Below, in pieces: positions 34,581-43,052 of a DNA stretch of 64,000 bases. The stretch comes from CAZIOH01 sp964540815. Its GTDB lineage: Bacteria; Myxococcota_A; Polyangia; Fen-1088. The stretch is from NCBI GenBank assembly GCA_964540815.1, contig CAZIOH010000030.1, forward strand, positions 4,346 through 68,345. Direction: 5' to 3'. Within the stretch, counting starts at the first letter, position 1; every line of letters begins with the position of its first letter. Position numbers and translations under genes: made by a program. Under the pieces are notes generated by a model. The model saw nothing but the letters and a program-made list of their open reading frames with translations, was not told where the DNA came from and searched no databases.

Positions 34581-36059
34581 ATGCTGAAGCGAAGTGCGTT
34601 CCCCGCGTTGTTGTGTTCGTCGTGGCTGCTGTTGATCGGATGCGGCGGCTCGTCGAGCTCGGGGACCACCGACGGCACCGGAGGCGCCGGGACCGGCACG
34701 GGAAACGGCAACGGCTCGGGCGGTCAGACCCAGGCCGGCTCCGGGGGGGCGGGGGCGGTGGCGAGCGCGGGGAGTGGCTCTGGCGGTAGCGCCACCGTGC
34801 CGGCCGGCAGCGGCGGCGCCCCGGCTCCCTCCGGCTCGAGCGGCGGTGCCGGTCCGCAACCCACGGGCTCGGGAGGCTCCCCGGTCGTGGGCACGGGCGG
34901 TGCGGCGTCGCCGAGCGGTTCGGGCGGAGCGGCTGGCCCGGCGGGCACCGGCGGTGCCAAGAGCGGGGGCGGCGGCGGCAGCGCAGGTGGTGCCGCGGCG
35001 ACCGGCATGGGGGGTGGCGGTGGCCCTGCCGCCTCGGGCAACGAGTTCTGGATCTCGCCCACCGGCAAGGACACGAACCCTGGGACCAAGGACGCGCCGC
35101 TCTTCACCCTCTGCGACGACGATCTCAAGGCCGGGGCCTGCTACAAGGTCTGTCCGACCGGGGGCGGCTGCATGGCGGGCGGCGCCACCATTTGGGTCAT
35201 GGACGGGACGTACAAGTACGGCACGGTGACCCAGAAGATCGGCTCCACCAAGCTCGGCACCGCCACCGCGCCCTACAACGTGTTCGCGGTGGCCGGCGCC
35301 GCCCCGGTGTTCGACTTCACGGGGCAGCCGGTGGCCGCGACCAGCCGAGGCATCCAGTTGCAAGGCGACTACTGGCACATCAAGGGAATCACCGTGATGA
35401 ACGCCGGCGACTCCGGGATCTTCGTGATGGGCAACCACGACACCATCGAGCTGTGCTCGGCCACCCGCAACAACGACACCGGAATCATGATCGGCGTCAA
35501 CTCGAGCCGCTCCCCCTCCGGGACCTACAACACCATCCTGAACTGCGACTCTTACCAGAACAACGATCCCGTCACCATGGGCGCCAACGCGGACGGCTTC
35601 GGGGCCAAGGAGAACTCCGGCGAGGGGAACGTCTTCGACGGCTGTCGCTCCTGGGACAACGCGGATGACGGCTTCGATTTCTACGGGTGGGCTTCACCCG
35701 TCACCGTGAAGAACTCCTGGGCCTTCAACGAGGGCGGCACGACCGCTGGGAGTCAGAGCAACGGCAACGGGTTCAAGATGGGCGGCAACAAGGTGTCGGC
35801 GGTGCACGTGATGTCCAACCTCTTTGCCTTCGACAACAACGGCAACGGCGGACACAAGGCCGACTGGGGCTTCACCAACAACAGCAACCCGGCCTCGATG
35901 ACCTGCACCGGCTGCGCCTCCTGGAACAACGCCGGGGGCACCTTCGAGAAGATCGCCCACGTCAACGACGTCGCCGCTCCGACCGGCGTCACCGCCGCCA
36001 AGGCCGCCGCCGCCAAGCGCAACCCCGACGGCAGCCTGCCCGACATCACCAAGCTCTGA
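34581..36059 (+). CDS. PL9-family pectate lyase lipoprotein
   Basis: A 492-residue secreted lyase. MLKRSAFPALL starts a signal ending in LIGC (Cys21), and a Gly/Ser/Ala-rich tether runs to about residue 150. The catalytic right-handed beta-helix starts at NEFWISPTGKDTNPGTKDAP and has the PL9 core NADGFGAKENSGEGNVFDGC, then SWDNADDGFDFYGW with calcium-binding acids and the Lys expected as catalytic base. A GGAGG site lies before ATG 34581. Activity on pectate or rhamnogalacturonan is expected from the family. It shares the tether design with the PL3, GH28, GH8 and esterase lipoproteins nearby. Confidence 0.92.
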   Translation: MLKRSAFPALLCSSWLLLIGCGGSSSSGTTDGTGGAGTGTGNGNGSGGQTQAGSGGAGAVASAGSGSGGSATVPAGSGGAPAPSGSSGGAGPQPTGSGGSPVVGTGGAASPSGSGGAAGPAGTGGAKSGGGGGSAGGAAATGMGGGGGPAASGNEFWISPTGKDTNPGTKDAPLFTLCDDDLKAGACYKVCPTGGGCMAGGATIWVMDGTYKYGTVTQKIGSTKLGTATAPYNVFAVAGAAPVFDFTGQPVAATSRGIQLQGDYWHIKGITVMNAGDSGIFVMGNHDTIELCSATRNNDTGIMIGVNSSRSPSGTYNTILNCDSYQNNDPVTMGANADGFGAKENSGEGNVFDGCRSWDNADDGFDFYGWASPVTVKNSWAFNEGGTTAGSQSNGNGFKMGGNKVSAVHVMSNLFAFDNNGNGGHKADWGFTNNSNPASMTCTGCASWNNAGGTFEKIAHVNDVAAPTGVTAAKAAAAKRNPDGSLPDITKL

Positions 36060-36216
36060 TGGAGCTATCGGCGGTGAGCAGCCGGTCAGTTCGGCCAACG
36101 TCCTCATGTCTCGATGGTCGATCACGACCAAGGCGCGGGCCCTGCCAGGACACGGGCATGGCACCGCGTCGACCGGGCCGGCAACAACCCCGCCCCCGGT
36201 TACTGATAGGAGGGCG

Positions 36217-37122
36217 TCAGCGGATGAACCGGACGTCGTCGATCCACAGCTCGAAGTTGTTGGGGGCGGTTGGCATCACGGTGAAGTCGGCGTTCACCTG
36301 GATGGCGAATCCCACGAGGTGCTTCAGGTCGAGCATCATGACCGGGTTGTAGCCGGAGCAGTACTTGTCTTGCTTCGCGTCTGCGAAGAGAATATCGAAG
36401 CGCTTCCAGGTCGTATCGATCTGGGTCGTCATGTACTTGGGGTAGTTCGGGTCGTCGCTGGTCGAGGACAGCTTCACGATGTACGGGCTGCAGCCGTTGG
36501 GGAATCCACAGAGGGAGTTGGTGCAGGTGAAGTAACTGGGATCGAGCGTCGTCGGGTCGGCCTGGGCGTCCGAGAAGACATCCGGAAACTTGACCTGGAC
36601 GAACTTCACTGGGGCCGCGGCCTTGGCCCAGAAGGAGACGCCCTTGTACTTGGAGGCATCGTAGGTGCCCTTCACCATGGGCTTGACCTGGGCAACGAAG
36701 TCGGTGGCGGCGGCAGCGCCGAAGCCCGAGAAGCCGGTGGCCTTCACGTGAAAGGCGCCCCCGCCAGAGCACGCGGGGTTCCCACCTGTCTTGTCGATCG
36801 GGTAGGCCACCGTTGGGTCCTTGCTCTTTGGAGGATCGAACGTCCCGAAATCGTCACCGTAGACGTACCACCCCCCCGATCGACCGTCTGCCGGATGGTC
36901 ACCATTGTCGTCGGTGAACTCGGCGATCAGATCGTCGGGGTTGTCCGATCCACAGCTCACGACCGCGCTTCCTCCGGCGCCCCCAGTGCCGCCCCCGGGA
37001 CCCGCCCCCCCCGTGCCAGACTTGATGGGTGAATCCGTGGCACATGCCGCGACAAGAAACCCAAAGACGATCGAAGAAATAGGCACGATCATCCTTGAGC
37101 GCAACGGGAACAATTCGGTCAT
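36217..37122 (-). CDS. Lipoprotein consisting of a CBM-like beta-sandwich module
   Basis: A 301-residue lipoprotein without an enzyme domain. ATG 37122 has GGA upstream and gives a basic N-region (LRSR) before the hydrophobic core and VAAC (Cys27); a short Gly linker follows. The remainder resembles the N-terminal module of the adjacent GH8 enzyme: NPDDLIAEF, GWYVYGDD, FHVKATGFSGFGA, YDASKYKGVSFWAK and the closing FELWIDDVRFI. This is the pattern of galactose-binding-like carbohydrate-binding modules (CBM11-like). It probably presents a polysaccharide-binding surface on the cell. It lies 60 bp downstream of the GH8 gene on the same strand and may be cotranscribed. Confidence 0.8.
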   Translation of the reverse strand: MTELFPLRSRMIVPISSIVFGFLVAACATDSPIKSGTGGAGPGGGTGGAGGSAVVSCGSDNPDDLIAEFTDDNGDHPADGRSGGWYVYGDDFGTFDPPKSKDPTVAYPIDKTGGNPACSGGGAFHVKATGFSGFGAAAATDFVAQVKPMVKGTYDASKYKGVSFWAKAAAPVKFVQVKFPDVFSDAQADPTTLDPSYFTCTNSLCGFPNGCSPYIVKLSSTSDDPNYPKYMTTQIDTTWKRFDILFADAKQDKYCSGYNPVMMLDLKHLVGFAIQVNADFTVMPTAPNNFELWIDDVRFIR

Positions 37123-37182
37123 CGAGATTCCAGTCGTTAGGGAGGGGGAGGGCTCGGGATTCGGGTCCAGACGGCCAACGCG

Positions 37183-39513
37183 CTACAGCGGGTGGAGATT
37201 CCCTGTCATCGTGAGAAGAGTCAGCAACCCGACGGTTGCGTTGTAGTAGGAGTAGGTCGTTTTCTTCGGGTCCTTGGTGGCATCGTCGCCCATGGAGCCT
37301 CGGTTGACGAGATCGAGGACGAGTTGATAGCCCGCATCCAGGAACGTCTTGTATTGAGCGTCTGCCATGGCACCGACCGCCGCGGTTCCGATGATTGACG
37401 CGGAGTTCACCACGGCGCTTGCGGCGTTTCCGTTGGACGGCGTGTACTTGTCCGAGATGCGCCCAATTCCATTCATCCCTGCGTTGGCATTGGTGGCAAA
37501 GAACTTGATGATCTTTCCAGAGAGGTAAGTCTTCGCCTCGGCCGTTCCGTTCCAGCAGTAGTCCGTTCCGATTCGCCACGGAATTCGATGCGAGTCGTAC
37601 TGATAGAGCACGTCCTCCCCGGGGTTTTGAGAGCCAGAATTCGTTGCGATGGTCGTACAATTCGAACCACACCACGCGGCGTAGAGCCCGTTCGAGCTGG
37701 TCGGTGAGATGTTGTTGAGGAGCGTGTAGGTTCCGGATGCGAGGCCATTCCAGGCGGAAGCGTTCGCGGTGTCCGCCTTGGCGAACTCTCGGTACCAGGC
37801 CGGCGCGAAATAGGACGGGTTGGTTGGATCGGACATCGAGTAGTTGCTTCCGCCCTTGATGAACGAACCCGACATGTCGTGCGCCAGGACGGCGTGCATC
37901 AAGTTCAAGGCCAGGGCGCCGTAACCACCGGTAGGCCACTTCTTCGAGGCCTCCAGCATGGCGAAAGCCGCGTCCTCATCCGCGTCCGTCGCGGTTCCCT
38001 GGCTCGAGGAGATCCAGGTCATGAGAGGTCCGTCGGAGGTTGCTTGCATGGTCTTCCAGTAGGTCCACAGGCCGTCGAACAGGGGCTGGTCATTCATGTA
38101 GACCGCGAGAAGCATTCCGTAGCCGATGCCCTCGGAGACTGTGTCATTGTTGTTTTCTGGGCGCTGCACCCGCATGCCGCCGCCCGCGGAGACGACGAAG
38201 GTTCGTTTCCAAAGGTTGTACGCGTTGACCAGGTACTTCCCGAGGGCACCGGTTGGCTTGGTGCATGAACCAACCGGGCCATCGTTCGGGAATCCCGGTC
38301 GCGATGGTGCCAACGTCGAGTCGTCCTTCACGAGTTGCACGTCGTCCACCCAGAGGTCGTAAGTTCCGGGAGTCGAGCCGGATGGTGTTGGGAACCCGGC
38401 ATCGCCATAAATGGAGAACTGAATCCCAAGGACGTTGGATGGGATGAACTTCGGGGCCTGACACAGGGCGCCCGCGGGGCAGACCATGCCGCTCCCCACG
38501 GCGGGGAGCCAGCGCGGAACCAGGCTGCCAAATGGGACGTAGAACGTCTGCCACGAGGAAGAGATATCGCTGGCCATCCAGGGGGCATTCAGCATTTGCC
38601 CGCGGGTGTTGTAGAGGTCGATGGTCGTGGTGGCGGCCGTTCCGCCCGAGGTGGCGGGTTGATTCTCCTTGGTCAGCATCTCGAAGAAGACCGCGGGCGG
38701 CGTTCCGCTCCCGGACTTGATCTTGAAGCTGATGCCCGAATAGGCGCTCAGATCGTACGCCGTCTTCACCATCGATGGCGGCTGCATGGGCAAGAATCCC
38801 GCACCGAAGCCCGAGTAGTTGTTCGGGGCCGTGCCGAAGCCCTTGCCCGTCGAATGGAGGGCGTACTTGTTACACATCGCGGTGTCCCCAGAGGCCTCGA
38901 CTGCTATGGGGCCTGTGACATTCGGGGGGGTTTGGACACCACCAGGCGCGGTCGCCGCATAGACGTACCACCAGCCCGTACGGACGGGAGTTCCCTGCTT
39001 GATCATGACCCCCGAGCCTTCCTCGAAATCGGAGATCATGTCCGGGTTCGTCGATGCACAGCTTCGGGCTGGACCGCCACCTGCACCACCACCCGTCCCT
39101 GGGGTCCCGCCGCCGGTGCCAGCCGGTGTCCCGCCGCCGGTCCCACCCGGCGTACCGTTCCCGCCCGTTCCGGCTGGCGTGCCGTTTCCGCCCGTGCCGC
39201 TCGGCGTGCCGCCTCCGCCTGTGCCGCTCGGGTTGCCGGCGCCGCCGCTGCCGGTTGGGGTGCCGGTCCCGCCGGTGCCCGTCGGGGTCCCGGTGCCGCC
39301 GCTTCCGTTCGACACGCCACCGCCGCCGGTGCCGCCGCCGGGGTTACCGGTCCCCCCGGAGCCCGGGTTTCCGCTGCCTCCGGTTCCGCCCCCCGCGCTG
39401 GTGCCGCTCGCGGAGCATCCGGCGAGGGCCAGTCCGGCGACGGCGAGGGTCAGGGTGGTGGCTGGGGTCAGGAAACGGGAGAGGCGGCGTCGCGGGGATG
39501 GTCGTTGCTGCAT
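37183..39513 (-). CDS. GH8 glucanase lipoprotein with CBM-like module
   Basis: A 776-residue secreted enzyme. ATG 39513 has AGGAGA upstream and begins a signal ending in LAGC (Cys33). Residues about 37-150 are a Gly/Thr/Pro repeat tether (GGTGTPTGTGGTGTP type). Residues about 151-400 form a CBM11-like beta-sandwich. Residues about 415-776 are a GH8 (alpha/alpha)6 barrel with the acid Glu461 (VSEGIGYGMLLAVY), the acidic cluster TDADEDAAFAM at 510-520 and YDSHRIPWRIGTDY. GH8 members act on cellulose, lichenan, xylan or chitosan; endoglucanase is the likeliest guess given the cellobiose phosphorylase at 15-17 kb. A free-standing copy of the binding module follows downstream. Confidence 0.92.
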   Translation of the reverse strand: MQQRPSPRRRLSRFLTPATTLTLAVAGLALAGCSASGTSAGGGTGGSGNPGSGGTGNPGGGTGGGGVSNGSGGTGTPTGTGGTGTPTGSGGAGNPSGTGGGGTPSGTGGNGTPAGTGGNGTPGGTGGGTPAGTGGGTPGTGGGAGGGPARSCASTNPDMISDFEEGSGVMIKQGTPVRTGWWYVYAATAPGGVQTPPNVTGPIAVEASGDTAMCNKYALHSTGKGFGTAPNNYSGFGAGFLPMQPPSMVKTAYDLSAYSGISFKIKSGSGTPPAVFFEMLTKENQPATSGGTAATTTIDLYNTRGQMLNAPWMASDISSSWQTFYVPFGSLVPRWLPAVGSGMVCPAGALCQAPKFIPSNVLGIQFSIYGDAGFPTPSGSTPGTYDLWVDDVQLVKDDSTLAPSRPGFPNDGPVGSCTKPTGALGKYLVNAYNLWKRTFVVSAGGGMRVQRPENNNDTVSEGIGYGMLLAVYMNDQPLFDGLWTYWKTMQATSDGPLMTWISSSQGTATDADEDAAFAMLEASKKWPTGGYGALALNLMHAVLAHDMSGSFIKGGSNYSMSDPTNPSYFAPAWYREFAKADTANASAWNGLASGTYTLLNNISPTSSNGLYAAWCGSNCTTIATNSGSQNPGEDVLYQYDSHRIPWRIGTDYCWNGTAEAKTYLSGKIIKFFATNANAGMNGIGRISDKYTPSNGNAASAVVNSASIIGTAAVGAMADAQYKTFLDAGYQLVLDLVNRGSMGDDATKDPKKTTYSYYNATVGLLTLLTMTGNLHPL

Positions 39514-39734
39514 CGAAGGGTCTCCTAGTCGAGCTTGGGGGGGGGAGCCCGGGCGGCCGGGACGGGGCATGCTGCGGGTGCTGCTTGGACGGACGAGCGC
39601 CGGCTTTGGTGCCGGGCGCTGGGGGGGATCCGCCACGGCGCACCGTAGGTGCACCGTGTAGGGAAACGGCATTCTAGCGCTGGTTGGAAAACGTCAAGCG
39701 CCAAAGCAGGCTCCCGCGCGAGGCCGGTTGGGGC

Positions 39735-42700
39735 ATGTCCCCACGCGCGACAGGCCGGCCGAACGGGCCCTGGCAGGTGACGCCTGAGCCCGTACCCAAC
39801 CTGCCGGTCATCAACCGTCCGCCGTCCCCCCGTCCGAAGGCCGCGCTGCCGGGTCGCGTTTCGAGCCGGCTGTTCGCCTGGAGGGGGGCGAGGGCCTCCG
39901 GTGCAGTCCCGGCACCGGCGATCCGTCGCACGAGCTTCGTCACTTTTTCGAGACCTTCTCGCGAGTTGGCTCAAAGTCAAACCTCCGAATGCCGATGGAG
40001 CGCTCAGTTGTCCACCACGGCGAAACCCGATACCCCGTCCAGCGTACGCTCGCTTACGCCCGAGCCGACGAGGGTCCCTGCCGTGGCCGAGGCCGGGAGC
40101 GCGTTCGAGATCCTGTTCCCTACCGATCTCGAACGCGGGCAGAGCATCGGCCGCTACCTCGTGCTTGGCCTCCTCGGCAAGGGCGGCATGGGCGAGGTCT
40201 ACGCCGCCTACGATCCCGAGCTGAACCGCAAGATCGCGCTCAAGCTGCTGCGGACCCAGACCAGCGCCGGAGTCGACCCCTCGGAGGGGCGCGCCCGGCT
40301 CCTGCGCGAGGCGCAGGCCATCGCCCGCCTGTCCGACCCGAACGTCGTCACGGTCTTCGACGTCGGCGCCTTCGGAGATCGCGTGTTCCTGGCCATGGAG
40401 TTCGTCGATGGCAACACGCTCGGCTACTGGCTGCAGGCCGAGATGCCGCCGCCATCCTGGCGCGAGATCCTGGCGAAGTTCATGGCCGCCGGGCGAGGCC
40501 TCGCCTGCGCCCATCGGGCCGGGGTCATCCACCGGGACTTCAAGGCCGACAACGTCATGGTCGCACGCGACGGCGGCGTGCGGGTCATGGACTTCGGGCT
40601 GGCCCGGGCGATTGATCCCGTCTCGCCGGGCGCGCCGGTCTCCGATGGCGCAAGGTCCTCCGGTGAGCGCCCGCGGCAGTCTGGTGGCCTCGCGGGACGC
40701 CTCGCCATGGACGGTTCGTCGCCTCAGCTGCCCGCCGGTCCGGCCTCGTCCACCCCTGCTCCAGCGTCGCCGCCGGGAACCGGCACGGGAGTGACACCAC
40801 GCCCTGCGCTCCCAGGCACCCCCCGCCCGGCCGGCACCGGCGGCACCGGCGGGACCGGTGGCATCGGTGGCGCCGGTAGCGCTGGCACCGGCGCCATTGC
40901 GGCGCCCGGCCGGCAATCTCGGGCCGCCGAGAACGTGACCCGCGTCATGTCCCGGACCGGCGCATCATCCTCGGATCCGGCCATGTCGGCCTCCTCGGCG
41001 CTCGACTCCCCCCTGACCCTCTCGGGGTCCATGATGGGAACGCCCGCCTACATGGCCCCGGAGCAATTTCGCGGCGGCAGGATCGACGCGCGGGCCGATC
41101 AGTTCAGCTTCTGCGTGGCCCTCTACGAGGCCCTCTACGGAAAGCGCCCCTTCGAGGGGAGGTCGATCGACGAGTTGACCCGCAACGTCCTCGCGGGGCG
41201 GGTGCGCGGCGCCCCCGCCAACACCCGCGTTCCACGCTGGATTCGACGGATCCTGCTGCGCGGCCTGCGCGTCGAACCGGCCGAGCGCCACGCCTCGATG
41301 GGAGCCCTGCTCGAGGCGCTCGGACACGATCCCGCCCGCACGCGCCAACGCTGGCTCTCGGCCACGGCGGTGGTCGGGGTGGTGGCCACGCTCGGCGTGG
41401 GTCTGGTTCGCGCGCAACGGGAGCAGCGCACCCGCTGCCTCGGCTCGGACGCCAAGCTGGCCGGGGTGTGGGAGCTCCCGGTCGGCAAGGCGCTGCCGGC
41501 GCGCCAGGAAGCGATAAGGCAGGCCTTCGTTCGCAGCGGCAAGCGCTACGCCGCCGATTCGTTCTCGGTGGTGAAGGGCGCGCTCGATCGCTACGTGGTC
41601 ACGTGGACCACCATGGCGCGCGAATCGTGCGAGGCCACCAACCTGCGCGGCGAGCAGTCGCCCGAGGTCCTCGATCTGCGCACGAGCTGCCTCGACGAGC
41701 ACTTCGCGGAGGTCCGTGCCTTGACCAACCTGCTCGCCAGCGCGGACGGCGATCTGGTCACGAAGTCCGTCGAGGCGGTGCAATCCATTCGCCCCGTCGA
41801 GCAATGCGCGGACATCGCGGCCCTGCGCGCCGTGGTGCGCCCCCCCGACGATCTGGGGGTGCGCCGGACCGTCGCCGACCTGCGTGATCGGCTGGCCGTC
41901 ATCAAGGCCGAGGCCACCGCCGGTCAATTCAAGGAGTCACGGGCCAAGCTGGACCTGCTCATCGCGGAGGCCCGACGGACCAAGTACGATCCGGTCATCG
42001 CCGAGGCCCTGTCGCAGCTCGGCTGGGTGCAGGTCGAGACCGGCGAGCCGGTGCCCTCCGAGAAGTCCTACGAGGAGGCGGTGATCCTCGCGGAGGGCGC
42101 CCGCGCCGACGAGGTGGTGGCCGATGCGGAGACGTCCCTCATCTACAGCGTCGGCTACTGGCAGAACCGTTACCCGGAGGGCGAGCGCTGGGCTCGGCAC
42201 GCTGGCGCCGTGCTCCGTCGTCTCGGCCCCGGCCACGAGGTCCTCGCGGGCTGGCGGGCCAACAACCTCGGCACCCTCTATGAAAAGGAAGGGCGCTACG
42301 CCGAGGCCCTCGACATGGATCTCGAGTCGCTGCGCATCAAGCAAACCGTCCTCGGCCCCGACCACTTCGACGTGGCGATCTCCGAGGGCAACGTGGCGCT
42401 GGCCCTCTTCCACCTCGGGCGGACCGAAGAGGCCATCCTCCGAGGGGAGCACGCCATCCGGGTCCTCACGGCGGCGCTCGGCCCCGACCATCCGAAGCTC
42501 GGGTTGCACCTGCTCAACGTCGCCGAGTTCCGCAACGCGCACGGCGATTTCGCCCTGGCGCGACCCCTCGGCGAGCGTAGCCTCGCCATCCTCGAGCGCG
42601 AGGTCGACCCCGATCACCCGCTCCTCGCGCATCCGTTGACGGCCATTGGACGCAGCTACGTCGGCGAGGGGCAGCCTGGCGCCGCCATCCCGATTCTCGA

Positions 42701-42938
42701 GCGGGCGCTGCGCATCCGAGAGAGCCGCGATCCCGATCCCGGGCTCCTGGGAGAGAGCCGCTTTCTGCTGGCGCGCGCGCTGGAAGAGACCGGCGGTGTC
42801 TCCGAGCGGAGTCTGTCGCTCGCGCGCCAGGCCCTCGCCGACCTTCGAGGCAGCCACGGGGCGACCACGCCCGAGGCCGTCGAGCAGTGGATTTCGACCC
42901 ACCGTACGCACGCCGGCGCGCCGATCTCGATGCGATAG
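39735..42938 (+). CDS. Ser/Thr protein kinase with TPR domain
   Basis: A eukaryotic-like kinase of up to 1067 residues. The kinase domain has GLLGKGGMGEVYAAYD (P-loop), the KIALKLLR lysine, VIHRDFKADNVMV, DFGLAR (Asp286) and MGTPAYMAPEQFRGG (from about 435). About 120 extra Pro/Gly/Ser/Thr-rich residues separate DFG from GTP, inside the activation segment. One membrane helix lies near residues 540-558. The C-terminal half carries tetratricopeptide repeats of the kinesin-light-chain type (NLGTLYEKEGRYAEALDMD, repeated DHP spacing). The start is uncertain: ATG 39735 is given, but coding bias weakens before about 40000, and TTG 40008 or GTG 40083 may be the true start. Confidence 0.9.
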   Translation: MSPRATGRPNGPWQVTPEPVPNLPVINRPPSPRPKAALPGRVSSRLFAWRGARASGAVPAPAIRRTSFVTFSRPSRELAQSQTSECRWSAQLSTTAKPDTPSSVRSLTPEPTRVPAVAEAGSAFEILFPTDLERGQSIGRYLVLGLLGKGGMGEVYAAYDPELNRKIALKLLRTQTSAGVDPSEGRARLLREAQAIARLSDPNVVTVFDVGAFGDRVFLAMEFVDGNTLGYWLQAEMPPPSWREILAKFMAAGRGLACAHRAGVIHRDFKADNVMVARDGGVRVMDFGLARAIDPVSPGAPVSDGARSSGERPRQSGGLAGRLAMDGSSPQLPAGPASSTPAPASPPGTGTGVTPRPALPGTPRPAGTGGTGGTGGIGGAGSAGTGAIAAPGRQSRAAENVTRVMSRTGASSSDPAMSASSALDSPLTLSGSMMGTPAYMAPEQFRGGRIDARADQFSFCVALYEALYGKRPFEGRSIDELTRNVLAGRVRGAPANTRVPRWIRRILLRGLRVEPAERHASMGALLEALGHDPARTRQRWLSATAVVGVVATLGVGLVRAQREQRTRCLGSDAKLAGVWELPVGKALPARQEAIRQAFVRSGKRYAADSFSVVKGALDRYVVTWTTMARESCEATNLRGEQSPEVLDLRTSCLDEHFAEVRALTNLLASADGDLVTKSVEAVQSIRPVEQCADIAALRAVVRPPDDLGVRRTVADLRDRLAVIKAEATAGQFKESRAKLDLLIAEARRTKYDPVIAEALSQLGWVQVETGEPVPSEKSYEEAVILAEGARADEVVADAETSLIYSVGYWQNRYPEGERWARHAGAVLRRLGPGHEVLAGWRANNLGTLYEKEGRYAEALDMDLESLRIKQTVLGPDHFDVAISEGNVALALFHLGRTEEAILRGEHAIRVLTAALGPDHPKLGLHLLNVAEFRNAHGDFALARPLGERSLAILEREVDPDHPLLAHPLTAIGRSYVGEGQPGAAIPILERALRIRESRDPDPGLLGESRFLLARALEETGGVSERSLSLARQALADLRGSHGATTPEAVEQWISTHRTHAGAPISMR

Positions 42939-42982
42939 CCGACAGGCAAGAGCCGCTGAGCGCTGAGCCGCTGTCGCACAGC

Positions 42983-43016
42983 CGACCGGGGCGACCCCCG
43001 TGGGCTGCCCCGGTCG
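42983..43016. terminator. Strong hairpin between convergent genes
   Basis: CGACCGGGGC (42983-42992) and GCCCCGGTCG (43007-43016) form a perfect 10-bp stem with a 14-nt loop, between the kinase stop (42938) and the convergent esterase stop (43053). A bidirectional terminator is likely even though no T-tract follows. Confidence 0.65.
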
Positions 43017-43052
43017 TTGCCGGACGTGCTGGACCCTGCGGCCGGCCTTGCG

